A model generated the notes under the pieces. It made no database searches, was not told the origin of the DNA, and saw only the letters and a list, made by a program, of their open reading frames with translations. Source: UBA11591 sp040220895 (lineage in GTDB: Bacteria > Bacteroidota > Bacteroidia > Flavobacteriales_E > Vicingaceae). Taken from it: a stretch of DNA of 64,000 nt. This document shows positions 1-8,987 of the stretch, one piece after another. The stretch is taken from assembly GCA_040220895.1 (NCBI GenBank), contig JAVJVY010000013.1:124001-188000 (forward strand), in the 5' to 3' direction. Made by a program: the position numbers and the translations under genes. The first letter of the stretch is position 1. Each line of letters opens with the position of its first letter.

Positions 1-1358
1 TTGGTTCCGGGTCTTAGTTGAAGGTGATAATCTGCATACCTGGTTAGCTCAATTTTTCTTGGATCGATCACTATAATGGGAGTTCCCTTCATTGCCCGTT
101 GTTTGATCTTAGCGCCGGTTACCGGATGAGCGTCGGTGGGGTTTGCTCCAATGACCATAATGCAGGAAGTATACTTTAAATCGGCGATTGAATTGGTTGC
201 CGCCCCGGTACCAAAAGTTCGTTGCATTCCTAGGGCCGTAGGTGAGTGGCAGACACGCGCGCAGCCATCAATATTATTGGTACCGACCACTGCGCGAATA
301 AACTTTTGCATAAGGTAATTTTCTTCATTTGTTGCCCGGGCACAGCTAATACCGGCGATGGCATCGGGGCCGTCCTGTTCAACGATGGCATTGAATTTTC
401 CGGCCATAAAGTCAAAGGCTTCTTCCCATGTCGCTTCTTCAAATTGGCCATTGCGTTTGATCAACGGAGTGCGCAGGCGTTCAACATGGTCGTAGAATTT
501 AAATGCGTATCGACCCTTCAGGCAAGTGTGACCCTGATTTACTTCGGCGTCATATGGTGCCAGTATCGACTTAATCTCACCGTTGACCGTTGAAATATCC
601 AAGTTGCATCCCACACCACAATAGGTACAAACGCTTCTGGTAACTTCATCGGCTACGGTCATTTTGGAATTAAAGACATCGGTGATTGCCTGTGTGGGAC
701 ATGCTTGGGCGCAAGCTCCGCAACTGACACAGTCAGATTCAGCAAAACCTTCATTCATACCCATGGTAATCGTACTGTCAAAGCCACGGCCAGTCATGGT
801 AAGGACCATTTCACCTTGAACTTCATCGCAAGCTCTTACGCAGCGATAGCAATTGATACAGGTTGAGAGGTCTGCCTGCATGTAAGGATGGCTTATATCT
901 GGTTTTCTGTTAACATGATTGCGTCCTTTGGGATAGCGAATATCAGCAGGTTTCAACCCAACCTGATTTGCTACATTCTGAAGTTCATTATTCCCGGCCT
1001 TATTTTCGTAAAGTCGATCCAGAGGATAATCTGTCAGGACCAGTTCAATAATGTTTTTTCGCAAGCGCTGGATTCGATCATTGTCGGTATAAATGAATGA
1101 GTTTTTCATCACTGGGGTATGACAAGAGGCTACAGTCTTGGTGCGTCCGTCTTTTTCAAGTGCGACATCAACGCTACAAACCCTGCAAGACCCAAAGGTT
1201 TTAAGGTTTGGTGCATCGCAGAGGGTTGGAATGTCGGCATGCACATCGTTTCTTCTAACAAATTCAAGAATACTTTCACCTTCCTTGAATTCAAATGCTT
1301 GGTCGTTGATATAGGCCGTCATAGTATCTTTCTTTTTGTCGGTCAGCAATTCTCTCAT
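1..1358 (-). CDS. fdsA: NAD-dependent formate dehydrogenase catalytic (alpha) subunit, C-terminus beyond window edge
   Basis: Molybdenum/tungsten-dependent formate oxidation to CO2, passing electrons through Fe-S clusters to the neighbouring diaphorase subunit. About 452 N-terminal residues are visible. In order: a [2Fe-2S] ferredoxin segment (CDAPNLKTFGSCRVC and a later Cys), two ferredoxin-type [4Fe-4S] motifs (CINCYRCVRACDE from C167, then CVSCGACAQACP), the molybdopterin-oxidoreductase [4Fe-4S] motif CTYCGVGC from C244, and CARVCHSP with the likely molybdenum-ligating Cys at 370 (Cys, not selenocysteine). The NuoG-like His/Cys segment between the ferredoxin parts reads DYPLDRLYENKAGNNELQ and has no Cys ligands. 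The start at 1358 lies 3 bases after the stop of the upstream diaphorase gene, so they are co-transcribed. An in-frame ATG at 1322 is a credible alternative start. The rest of the protein runs off the left edge. Confidence 0.93.
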   Translation of the reverse strand, partial: MRELLTDKKKDTMTAYINDQAFEFKEGESILEFVRRNDVHADIPTLCDAPNLKTFGSCRVCSVDVALEKDGRTKTVASCHTPVMKNSFIYTDNDRIQRLRKNIIELVLTDYPLDRLYENKAGNNELQNVANQVGLKPADIRYPKGRNHVNRKPDISHPYMQADLSTCINCYRCVRACDEVQGEMVLTMTGRGFDSTITMGMNEGFAESDCVSCGACAQACPTQAITDVFNSKMTVADEVTRSVCTYCGVGCNLDISTVNGEIKSILAPYDAEVNQGHTCLKGRYAFKFYDHVERLRTPLIKRNGQFEEATWEEAFDFMAGKFNAIVEQDGPDAIAGISCARATNEENYLMQKFIRAVVGTNNIDGCARVCHSPTALGMQRTFGTGAATNSIADLKYTSCIMVIGANPTDAHPVTGAKIKQRAMKGTPIIVIDPRKIELTRYADYHLQLRPGT

Positions 1359-1361
1359 AAT

Positions 1362-3017
1362 CTAAGAAAAGTAAGTTTTCAATTCCCCCTCAAAGTATTT
1401 TAAGGCATTTTTAATGCCCAAAGGAAGACCACCGCCAAGTGCACACAATGATCCAATTTCCAGGGTTTCCAATAGGTCGTCCATCAGTTTATAATCGACC
1501 TTATACCCTTCATTTTGAGCCTTTTGAAGCAATTCTTTTCCACGCACCGATCCAATGCTGCACGGAAAGCATTTTCCGCAAGACTCATCTGCCGTGAATT
1601 CAAAAAGATGTTCGAGGTACTTTATCATGGGGAAATCAGCCGGTATGCTAATGATACTTGCATGACCTAGTAAGAAACCCTCTTTTGCAAATGATTCAAA
1701 ATCGAGCGTCAGATCGGGAATTTTGTTTACCGGAACAATGCCACCCAAAGGCCCTCCGACATGAATTGCCTTGATATCGCTCTTAAAACCCATGCCCATA
1801 TCTTCAATGACTTCTTTGAGGGCTGTGCCCATTTTAACTTCATATAAGCCGGGGCGATTGAAAAAGCTATCCAGACAGACCAATTTGCTCCCGGTTGATT
1901 TTCCGTTTCCCATGGAAGCATATTTCTCACCACTGTTCAACAAAATGTCATAAACACTGGCAGAGGTTTCAACATTGTTGACAACGGTCGGTAGATTAAA
2001 TAACCCTTCCTGAGTGGGAAATGGAGGGCGAACCCGAACCTCGGGGCGCTGGCCCTCTATCGATGATAGCAGTGCCGTTTCCTCTCCGCATATGTAGGCT
2101 CCTGCTCCTTCGATGATCTTGAATTCGAAGTCAAAGCCCGTTCCTTTGATATTTTTACCAAGCATTCCGGCTTCGCGGAATCGTTCAATTTCTTTCCTGA
2201 TTTCGTGGATTGATTCGGGGTATTCGCCTCGAATGTAGAGTACGCCTCGATTCGCCCCTACTACAAAGGCCGCCATTATCATACCAAACAACAGCAAATG
2301 GCCCTGTTTTTCCATGATGTACCGATCGCTATATGCCCCGGGATCACCTTCGTCGGCATTGCAGACCACAAATTTTTGTTCACTTTTTGTGTTCATGCAC
2401 GATTCGAGCTTCAAGCCCATTGGGAAACCGGCGCCTCCTCTTCCACGCAAATTTGACACTTTGATCTCTTCAAGAATTTCAAGCTTGGGTGAATTCAAGC
2501 ATTTCTCGAGAAAGCTAAAGAACTGACCAAAATCGGGAGTAGGACCGGTCAGAATTGGACTTTGTAAATTACCACCTACGTAATAGTTGTCTTCCCCATT
2601 AAGCAATTTGCCGGTCAGAATATTATCTAAGCTCTCAGATGCAGATCCACTGTAATTACTCCCCTTGTAATAAAATGCAGCGTTTTCGTGACAACGGCCA
2701 AGGCAGCACATGTGTCCGATTTCTTCATCTTTGAAGTGCTTTTTAAGTTTGGATGTCAGTTTTTCTTGAGTGCCGGCCAGCAAGCACGCGCTCCCATTGC
2801 ACACGTAGACCTTTTTTCCTTTGTTTGATTCCTTTAAAAAATCATAAAAGCTGACTGTACCTTCGACATTGGCATTTCCCACAAGAAATTCTTGGGCAAG
2901 AGCTCTTTTCACGCCATCGTCTACCGTTCCATTTTTCTTGGAATTATCCACTAATTGCTCGAATAAGGGTGATTCAAGGCCTTTTCTGCCGGCCAGTTTA
3001 CTCAGGTTCTCGGACAT
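1362..3017 (-). CDS. fdsB: Formate dehydrogenase diaphorase subunit, fused NuoE/NuoF type (FdsG-FdsB fusion)
   Basis: Takes electrons from the formate dehydrogenase alpha subunit and reduces NAD+. The N-terminal part (about 20-125) is a thioredoxin-like [2Fe-2S] domain with C73, C78, C105 and C109 in the NuoE spacing. The C-terminal part is NuoF-like: the FMN/NADH loop RGRGGAGF at 191-198, CNADEGDPGAYSDR at about 219-232, GAYICGEETALL, and the [4Fe-4S] motif ESCGKCFPC at 478-486 followed by a distal Cys in SLCALGG. At 551 residues it matches a fusion of the separate FdsG and FdsB subunits of alphaproteobacterial formate dehydrogenases. First gene of an fdsBA operon, divergent from fdhD. NuoF of complex I is excluded by the neighbours (FdhD and a CARVC-type catalytic subunit). 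Confidence 0.92.
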   Translation of the reverse strand: MSENLSKLAGRKGLESPLFEQLVDNSKKNGTVDDGVKRALAQEFLVGNANVEGTVSFYDFLKESNKGKKVYVCNGSACLLAGTQEKLTSKLKKHFKDEEIGHMCCLGRCHENAAFYYKGSNYSGSASESLDNILTGKLLNGEDNYYVGGNLQSPILTGPTPDFGQFFSFLEKCLNSPKLEILEEIKVSNLRGRGGAGFPMGLKLESCMNTKSEQKFVVCNADEGDPGAYSDRYIMEKQGHLLLFGMIMAAFVVGANRGVLYIRGEYPESIHEIRKEIERFREAGMLGKNIKGTGFDFEFKIIEGAGAYICGEETALLSSIEGQRPEVRVRPPFPTQEGLFNLPTVVNNVETSASVYDILLNSGEKYASMGNGKSTGSKLVCLDSFFNRPGLYEVKMGTALKEVIEDMGMGFKSDIKAIHVGGPLGGIVPVNKIPDLTLDFESFAKEGFLLGHASIISIPADFPMIKYLEHLFEFTADESCGKCFPCSIGSVRGKELLQKAQNEGYKVDYKLMDDLLETLEIGSLCALGGGLPLGIKNALKYFEGELKTYFS

Positions 3018-3131
3018 GGGAAGTCGTTTGCACTTTAAAAATCTAAAATACTTAAAATTTCTACGGGTAGCGCAGGCATTAGCAAAGCAGTGCTGGTCGA
3101 AAATCGTATTTTTAGCGGAACGATTAATGTC

Positions 3132-3983
3132 ATGAGTAAAACTTCAGTTCGGTCTGTTACAGTGAGCAAAGTAACTGGTAATAAATCTACCTTGGATAAT
3201 GATCTTGTGGTTAGCGAGGAACCGCTTGAGATCAGACTAAAATATTCAAATGGTCAGTCGTATAACGAAAAGCGTCTTGCCGTTACCATGCGAACGCCCG
3301 GCAATGATTTCGAACTGGCCATTGGCTTTCTGCTGACTGAGGGTATCATTAATACTTACCGGGATGTCAATAAAATATTTTACTGTGAATCTGTAAAATC
3401 GGTTGAAGAAGAAGGCAATGTCCTGATTGTTGGCTTAAACGAAGATCGTCGCATTGACGAAAAGATATTCGATCGAAATTTTTATGTTTCGAGCAGCTGC
3501 GGTGTTTGTGGTAAATCCAGTATTGAATCGGTTCGGACTAATTGCTCGCAAATTTTAAATCCTGAATTTCCAAAGATTCCCATCGAATTGGTGCATCAAA
3601 TTCCGCAGTTGGCTTCTGAAGATCAGCACCTTTTTCGTCACACCGGAGGCTTGCACGCAGCGGCACTTTTTAATTCCGCAGGTGAATTATTGCTCATAAG
3701 AGAAGATGTAGGAAGGCATAATGCGGTCGATAAGATCATCGGGGCAAGGAGTATTGTAAACGAAAGTAATGATGAATCGATATTGTTTGTTAGTGGACGG
3801 GCGGGTTTTGAATTGGTTCAGAAATGTGTAACGGCTGGTATACCTATCATGATCGCCGTTGGCGCTCCAAGCAGCCTTGCGGTTGAATTGGCCATCGAGC
3901 AAAACCTGACCCTAATAGGATTTGCAAGGAAGAACACGTTTAATATCTACAGTGGAGATGGTCGGCTCATCGCTCAACAATAA
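3132..3983 (+). CDS. fdhD: FdhD, formate dehydrogenase accessory sulfurtransferase
   Basis: Family role: transfers sulfur from a cysteine desulfurase to the bis-MGD molybdenum cofactor, which is required for formate dehydrogenase activity. The signature CGVCGK is present (C123 and C126 from this start), as are EEPLEIR, TMRTPGNDFELAIGFLLTEG, HTGGLHAAALF and REDVGRHNAVDKIIG, all typical of the family, and length is normal (283 aa). An upstream in-frame ATG at 3090 exists, but the ATG at 3132 (MSKTSVRSVTVSKV) fits the family better. Divergent from the fdsBA operon with about 115 bases between the genes. Its 3' end overlaps the convergent gene downstream by 17 bases. Confidence 0.93.
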   Translation: MSKTSVRSVTVSKVTGNKSTLDNDLVVSEEPLEIRLKYSNGQSYNEKRLAVTMRTPGNDFELAIGFLLTEGIINTYRDVNKIFYCESVKSVEEEGNVLIVGLNEDRRIDEKIFDRNFYVSSSCGVCGKSSIESVRTNCSQILNPEFPKIPIELVHQIPQLASEDQHLFRHTGGLHAAALFNSAGELLLIREDVGRHNAVDKIIGARSIVNESNDESILFVSGRAGFELVQKCVTAGIPIMIAVGAPSSLAVELAIEQNLTLIGFARKNTFNIYSGDGRLIAQQ

Positions 3984-5001
3984 AAGATCTGGAAAGGCCA
4001 ATCTCGGGGAAAACCACAAAGTATTGCCCAATGGTGTAATGACTTGTGTTGATCTTCATTGAAGGCATGCCATTTCTATAAAAACGTTCAATTAATTGAC
4101 CATTGCTACTTCTTATTTCCAGGAATTGAATGTCATTTGACGATTCAAATTCCAGGTTGAGGTAGTTACGAACGGGATTGGGATATAGCGTAATTGTCTG
4201 GTTATCAATTTGTTTTGACAGCCCAGTTTCACAGTTCTCAACAATAAATTCAAAGTAAGCACTATCTAAGCATTGTTGTGGAGAAGAGGCAATGATCTTA
4301 TAACTGATGGAACTGTCTGCAATGACGTATACAGTGTCGGAGCTGAAAAAATTTAGCTTGACATTGGGCTGCCAGCTGTAGGTCGTCCCACCCGAGGTGA
4401 TCACCATTGTGCTATCTCCAACACAAACCGTATCTGTTGGTGGATTGATCGAGAGCTGCGGGTTTTGTTCTACATAAATGATGCCCGAAGCACTATCGAT
4501 TGTTTGACATAGCGTATCGGAATAGTAATAGGTTATGGTGTGGTATCCGATGCCGGAAGTAAAAGGATCAAAGGTCGTGGAATCGATCATTCCGAAACCA
4601 CCGTAATATCCGCCCGATGGTGCACCAAGCATTAATGTTTGGGCCTTGTCATAGAAACACATGCCAGTAAATGGAGACATAAAAACCTGCGTTGGTGGCA
4701 CCACGAATACCGCCACGCTATCTGTATCACTTCTGCCATTGGCATCTTGAACAATGAGCTGATAAGTGACATTATTACTAGGCCAAGCAGACGGAGTAGA
4801 ATCCGTGGAATTACTCAAATTCGTCACCGGTAGCCAGGTGTAATTATAGGGGGCAAAGCCTCCATAGGCCACCACGGAGCCTCCCAAAACAGCTGTGTCG
4901 CCTTGGCAAATGGTTTGATCGTTGCCTGCATCGGCTGTCAGCTGTGCAATTGCTAATAGATTCAGGATCAAACTAAGACCAGTGAGTAGAATGTGTTTCA
5001 T
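3967..5001 (-). CDS. Secreted protein with PKD-like repeats and T9SS C-terminal sorting domain
   Basis: A 344-residue exported protein. Residues 1-20 form a signal peptide (MKHILLTGLSLILNLLAIAQ). The body has PKD/gliding-type segments (DAGNDQTICQGDTAVLGGS; later CVGDSTMVITSGG) with paired cysteines. The C-terminal about 75 residues are a type A T9SS sorting domain (TLYPNPVRNYLNLEF, then a beta-rich tail ending SRSFIVER). It should cross the outer membrane through the type IX system and be anchored or released. No enzymatic domain is seen, so substrate or binding role is unknown. The start ATG sits 4 bases after a -7-like TAATTTAG on the minus strand. Confidence 0.85.
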   Translation of the reverse strand: MKHILLTGLSLILNLLAIAQLTADAGNDQTICQGDTAVLGGSVVAYGGFAPYNYTWLPVTNLSNSTDSTPSAWPSNNVTYQLIVQDANGRSDTDSVAVFVVPPTQVFMSPFTGMCFYDKAQTLMLGAPSGGYYGGFGMIDSTTFDPFTSGIGYHTITYYYSDTLCQTIDSASGIIYVEQNPQLSINPPTDTVCVGDSTMVITSGGTTYSWQPNVKLNFFSSDTVYVIADSSISYKIIASSPQQCLDSAYFEFIVENCETGLSKQIDNQTITLYPNPVRNYLNLEFESSNDIQFLEIRSSNGQLIERFYRNGMPSMKINTSHYTIGQYFVVFPEIGLSRSFIVER

Positions 5002-5047
5002 ATTTCTAAATTAGGCGAAAATAATGGCTTTTATTTACTTTTAGAGG

Positions 5048-5461
5048 ATGACTATAAAGAATATAGCAGCACTGACATTGGGCCTTATTTTCGGAGGACT
5101 TTGCATGGTATTTTTAAAATCCCTTTTTATCAGCCGGTTTGCAGAGAATTTCACCTCTGAAAAGTCATTCCCTTTTCTTTTTTCTGTTCTCTTGATTCAG
5201 TTTTTTAGCGCCTTTGTTTCAGGCTTGGCCATTGGTTTTATCGCTGATAAGCACGCCATTCGGCTGGCCCTGATAGCCTCATTGATTTACACTTTTTCAG
5301 CCATGATCGAGTTGCTAATCAATCAACAACCCGGGTGGTTTGCTTTTTGCCAGATCCTGGTTTTTGTTCCTGCTACATATTTCGGATGCCTGCTGGTGGT
5401 AAGAAGAAATGAAAAGCCCATTGTCAAAGAAGATCCTCCAAGCATGACCGGTGAAGCCTGA
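5048..5461 (+). CDS. Small four-helix integral membrane protein, unknown function
   Basis: A 137-residue protein with four hydrophobic stretches (about 6-26, 43-66, 70-90 and 97-116) and a short charged tail (KPIVKEDPPSMTGEA). I do not recognise a family. The start ATG follows a -7-like TACTTTTA by 4 bases. It is divergent from the T9SS gene at 3967-5001 with only 46 bases between the two starts, and lies 21 bases upstream of a lytic transglycosylase on the same strand, which has its own -7 element. A role in the envelope is a guess from context only. Confidence 0.7.
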   Translation: MTIKNIAALTLGLIFGGLCMVFLKSLFISRFAENFTSEKSFPFLFSVLLIQFFSAFVSGLAIGFIADKHAIRLALIASLIYTFSAMIELLINQQPGWFAFCQILVFVPATYFGCLLVVRRNEKPIVKEDPPSMTGEA

Positions 5462-5482
5462 AAAAAAATTAGATTTGTAATA

Positions 5483-6496
5483 ATGCGTACTTATTCAATG
5501 ACTTCTTTTGTATTGTCCCTGCTGGTGGCATTTACTTTGGTTTCGGCCAAGCCTGCTGAGAAAACTCAGGAAATAGTGAGCATCGTTAATATGGACGAAA
5601 ATTATTGGCAGAGCTTCGTCTATGACAATCAGATCTCGGAACTGCGCTTAGATACGCTCAGGAAAATACGTTTTTGGTCTACAGTGATGTCAACGAGCGA
5701 AAAGATGGTAATCTTGAATCACGCTCAAAGTAGAAGAATATTCCATGTACTCGCGCTCTCGGATTGGAAAAAATTGACAGAAGACGAGCAGATGGATTAC
5801 CGTGATTTTTTAAGAAACGAATTTTGTCTGGATTCGAATGACCGCATCTTTGCAACCAGGGGCAAGGCTGAATTTTATCAATTCAGAAGGGCTATGCCTG
5901 GAATTGACCGAGGAATAGAAGTGTTTTTGGATAATGGAGTGGACCCCTGGTATGCACAGGCCATTTTATTGATCGAAAGCCCGGGTAATTTGTTACGTTC
6001 ACCGGTTGGAGCCATGGGTTCTTTCCAATTAATGTCGAAGGTTGCGAGGAAATATGGACTCAGGGTTGATTCAAAGGTCGATGAGCGAAAGGATTTTGAT
6101 AGGTCTGCTTATGGAGCCTCACAGTTGATCAAGAATATTTGCATACCCTACACCCGTGAAATGTTGAGCCAACGGGAACAGCCCTTTGAAGAAAATGACC
6201 TTTTCTTTCGATTACTGGTATTGCATGTTTATCATGCCGGCGCCTATAATGTCAAAAATGCATTGGCGCAGATTGATTCTAAATACGAGGGATTTGAGTT
6301 GATACAGCAACTTTGGGAAACCGAGGCCAAAGGATTCAGAAATGCTTCTCAGAACTATTCGCAAGTCGCCTTGGCCGGCTTAATTAAATTAGAAGATCTG
6401 ATAAGTGAGCGCTGCGTGATCTATCACCTTTCTGAAGTTCCTTTTCCTTATTCTGCAGTTAGGGTGGGAGAAGAGTTGGCCACTGCCGAAAAATAA
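5483..6496 (+). CDS. Lytic transglycosylase, SLT domain
   Basis: Cleaves the glycan strands of peptidoglycan in the periplasm with formation of 1,6-anhydro-muramic acid (family knowledge). Residues 1-22 are a signal peptide ending near VSAKPA. The SLT core is in the second half: the catalytic Glu lies in AILLIESPGN, followed by RSPVGAMGSFQLM, the GAxGxxQxM element of family 1 transglycosylases, and YHAGAYNVKNALAQ, matching the AYNAG-like substrate-groove motif. No LysM repeats are seen. A perfect -7 element TAGATTTG at 5470-5477 stands 5 bases before the ATG. Its 3' end is 1 base from the convergent cytochrome gene. Confidence 0.86.
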   Translation: MRTYSMTSFVLSLLVAFTLVSAKPAEKTQEIVSIVNMDENYWQSFVYDNQISELRLDTLRKIRFWSTVMSTSEKMVILNHAQSRRIFHVLALSDWKKLTEDEQMDYRDFLRNEFCLDSNDRIFATRGKAEFYQFRRAMPGIDRGIEVFLDNGVDPWYAQAILLIESPGNLLRSPVGAMGSFQLMSKVARKYGLRVDSKVDERKDFDRSAYGASQLIKNICIPYTREMLSQREQPFEENDLFFRLLVLHVYHAGAYNVKNALAQIDSKYEGFELIQQLWETEAKGFRNASQNYSQVALAGLIKLEDLISERCVIYHLSEVPFPYSAVRVGEELATAEK

Positions 6497-6497
6497 T

Positions 6498-7514
6498 TCA
6501 TTTAGCTTTCTCCTCAATGTAAGCCCTAAGATCTTCGATCTGTTGATCGCTCATTTTCTCTAGAGTGAAATGGGGCATGTAAGATCGGTGTCCCGTTTCA
6601 GGAAAGGTACCATGCCTGAGAAGGGCATAAAATGAATCCCTTGCCTTGGAATTGATCTTTCGCTCGAGCCATCGATAGGTTTTAACGTCGTCTTCAAATA
6701 TCTCGTTGCTTGGGCCATTTTTACGATGGCAATACTTACAACTCAGGGCAAAAATAGCCATGCCCTTTTCCGGTCGGCCCTCGATTCCAACAAATCCGGC
6801 TTCTGAATCCAGTGGCGGTTCGGCAAAGGTTGCGGGCGATTTTTGTAAGTATTTAGATTTAATCATTGCTCGTAAGCCTTGTTTGTTTACAGAAGCGGAA
6901 TTCAACTTTCCATATTCCTCCTGACTCAAATTCAGATCTGCTAGCTTTAGCTGCAGGCTCCAGTAATAGGCCAAAAGGGCCTCCATTTCCCATTCGTTCA
7001 ATCCCGTGCCTTGTGAACAGACAGTGGCACACAAGGCCGCACTTTTTTTCAGATCTCCGGTCGCTTCTTCTACCAAGTCACCATACTTTAAAACGTAATC
7101 ATCATTGTACCAGGATTCACGGTTTACAATGCCCCAGAAAGTTGAAGCTTGTAAGTAAGGAATCTCTTTTTCGATGGCGAGTTCAAGGCGGGCATCGGGG
7201 TTAACAACTGCCAAATTCACATCTTCCCTGACGGTATTATGACAATCAATGCAATCATAGAATTTACTGATAACACCGCCCATTTTTCCGTCGGGACCTA
7301 TTGCACTTCCCTTGAAAACCAAGTCTTTGCCACGTTCAACCAAGACTTTGTCTAATGAACCAACGTAATGATCGGGTTTTTCTTCTCCTAGCTCAATTAA
7401 CACATCCCAGACATTATTGTCTGGCGAATAATTCACCCTAGTTTGGTGTCGAAAGGCCGTTGTTACAGCAGCCAGAACGAAAGAGATGAAAATCAGGTGT
7501 TTCTTTCCTTTCAA
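6498..7514 (-). CDS. Periplasmic di-haem cytochrome c family protein
   Basis: Exported electron carrier or haem enzyme. Residues 1-21 are a signal peptide. Two covalent-haem motifs are visible: CIDCH at 88-92 and CKYCH at about 260 in a typical cytochrome c fold, with SYMPHFTLEKMSDQQIEDLRAY near the C-terminus supplying a probable axial Met and the final helix. Last gene of a six-gene operon (10580 to 6498), 17 bases after the DUF5777 barrel gene. The substrate cannot be read from the sequence. The fold order (a haem motif in an N-terminal domain with few other cytochrome features, then a class I domain) is not one I can assign to MauG or diguanylate-type peroxidases. Confidence 0.83.
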   Translation of the reverse strand: MKGKKHLIFISFVLAAVTTAFRHQTRVNYSPDNNVWDVLIELGEEKPDHYVGSLDKVLVERGKDLVFKGSAIGPDGKMGGVISKFYDCIDCHNTVREDVNLAVVNPDARLELAIEKEIPYLQASTFWGIVNRESWYNDDYVLKYGDLVEEATGDLKKSAALCATVCSQGTGLNEWEMEALLAYYWSLQLKLADLNLSQEEYGKLNSASVNKQGLRAMIKSKYLQKSPATFAEPPLDSEAGFVGIEGRPEKGMAIFALSCKYCHRKNGPSNEIFEDDVKTYRWLERKINSKARDSFYALLRHGTFPETGHRSYMPHFTLEKMSDQQIEDLRAYIEEKAK

Positions 7515-7530
7515 AACGGCTTAGAATATG

Positions 7531-8433
7531 TTATTCGCGAAAGGTCTTCGGTTTTCTGATGACAAATGTCCGATGGATGTTGAAGGCCAGGAAAACATCA
7601 CCATTGGACCATTCACCCCTGTTTTCAGCAACAAAGTAAGGTTCTTGCATACCGCGGCCGTTGCTGACGTATATCTGAAACACGTGCCCTCCGGTTTCCA
7701 TGTCTATGCCAAGGGAAAGTGTATTGTTGAAATTTTCTGCCGTATATGAAGAGAGCAGATAAAAATACTCGGCATTAAAAGACATCCATTTATTAAATTT
7801 CATTCGACCCCCTCCCGAAATGGCCAATACATCGTGGTCTTCTATCGAAGTTGCTACAAGATTTCGATGAATCAAGGTGGGACTGACTTGCAATGTCAGA
7901 TTTGAATTGAATTTTCTGGCGATCAGCAACTGATGTGCATAAGACATCCTACTCGAAAAATAATTTTCTCTAGCAGGATCTTCCCATGTGGATGAATTGA
8001 GATAAGCCCCTGAAAACAGGGAAAGCGAAACCGGCATATTTCTGCTACCCGAACTTTGCCTCAATAATTTGACCTTAGCATAGGTATCGAATGTCTTATT
8101 ATAGCTACTTCTTCCAATTCCCAGAGCAAGCCACTCGTTAACTCCGTAATCAAAACCCAGTCGGATAACAGCCTGATCAAGCCCCCAGAGCTCATTGGCA
8201 CCTCCATTCAAATTCCCGAATTGATGTTGTATAAGAAAAACGAGATTTCCTGGAGAAGGGTTCTCAATCGACTGGCCCAAAATCACCCTTGATGATTTGA
8301 AAGCAGCGCTGGAATATTTGATGCCCTCAGACTCCTCTTCGAAGAGGTTCATCAAATCATCTTGTGCTTTCAGGGCTTCTCTGCTGAAAAGCAATCCCAA
8401 TAAAACAAGAACAAGGGCTTTTAGTTGCATCAT
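7531..8433 (-). CDS. DUF5777-family outer-membrane beta-barrel protein
   Basis: A 300-residue protein with a signal peptide (residues 1-23, ending LKAQ) and alternating aromatic/hydrophobic strands typical of an outer-membrane barrel, with an aromatic-rich C-terminus. The opening of the mature part (EEESEGIKYSSAAFKSSRVI) and NPSPGNLVFLIQHQFGNLNGG match what I recall of DUF5777. Its start overlaps the stop of the YceI gene by 4 bases (ATGA), showing tight co-expression. Function is unknown. In this operon it may be the outer-membrane partner of the periplasmic redox proteins. Confidence 0.75.
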   Translation of the reverse strand: MMQLKALVLVLLGLLFSREALKAQDDLMNLFEEESEGIKYSSAAFKSSRVILGQSIENPSPGNLVFLIQHQFGNLNGGANELWGLDQAVIRLGFDYGVNEWLALGIGRSSYNKTFDTYAKVKLLRQSSGSRNMPVSLSLFSGAYLNSSTWEDPARENYFSSRMSYAHQLLIARKFNSNLTLQVSPTLIHRNLVATSIEDHDVLAISGGGRMKFNKWMSFNAEYFYLLSSYTAENFNNTLSLGIDMETGGHVFQIYVSNGRGMQEPYFVAENRGEWSNGDVFLAFNIHRTFVIRKPKTFRE

Positions 8434-8987
8434 TTTAATTTTTCCAGCTTGGCATCTACCGTGATTTCTATTTCCTCAGCAATGTTGTCAATTACTGCTT
8501 TGGCAATCTTGATGTCGTAGTCAGCTACTTTGACCTTAAAAACGGCATTGGCATTTATCCCATCACCCGACACAGTAAATGTGCCTTTTTGTTCCACAGA
8601 TTTGGTCACGCCATGAATGGTCAAATTACCTTTGACATCCACGCTGTAGTCGCCATTTTTATCGAAATCTACGTCGCTTATGTTTTCAATTTTGCCTGAA
8701 AACATGGCATTGGGAAACTTGTCCGACTCCATGTAATTTTCATTGAAATGTTCTTGCATCAGGGCTTTTTCAAATTCAAAGGACTTGATTAGGACTTTGA
8801 ATACAAAATTTCCATTTGACAAGTCAAAAGCGCTGTTCACTTGTCGGTTATGCGCTTCAATGTTTTCCATTGGAGTGGTGGAAAAGAATTTAATGTGACC
8901 AGTTTTTGTCACATATTTCTGAGCATTAAGTACGGTTGAAAAAAGCAGAATGGTCAGAAAAAGGATTAAGTATTTACTTGATTTCAT
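8430..8987 (-). CDS. YceI-like lipid-binding periplasmic protein
   Basis: YceI proteins are lipocalin-like barrels that bind isoprenoid chains such as quinones (family knowledge). Here residues 1-22 form a signal peptide (ending VLNAQ). The mature protein shows HIKFFSTTPMENIEAHN, FVFKVLIKSFEFEKALMQEHFNENYMESDKFP and GNLTIHGVTKSVEQKGTF, the characteristic YceI elements. The length (185 aa) is normal. It begins immediately after the OB-fold gene stop and overlaps the DUF5777 gene by 4 bases. In the operon it may carry or sense a quinone-like molecule, which is an inference. Confidence 0.85.
   Translation of the reverse strand: MKSSKYLILFLTILLFSTVLNAQKYVTKTGHIKFFSTTPMENIEAHNRQVNSAFDLSNGNFVFKVLIKSFEFEKALMQEHFNENYMESDKFPNAMFSGKIENISDVDFDKNGDYSVDVKGNLTIHGVTKSVEQKGTFTVSGDGINANAVFKVKVADYDIKIAKAVIDNIAEEIEITVDAKLEKLK

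Noticed and set aside
1362..3017. NuoF/NuoE of respiratory complex I
   Set aside because: No other nuo genes, but fdhD and a CARVC-type formate dehydrogenase catalytic subunit are adjacent.
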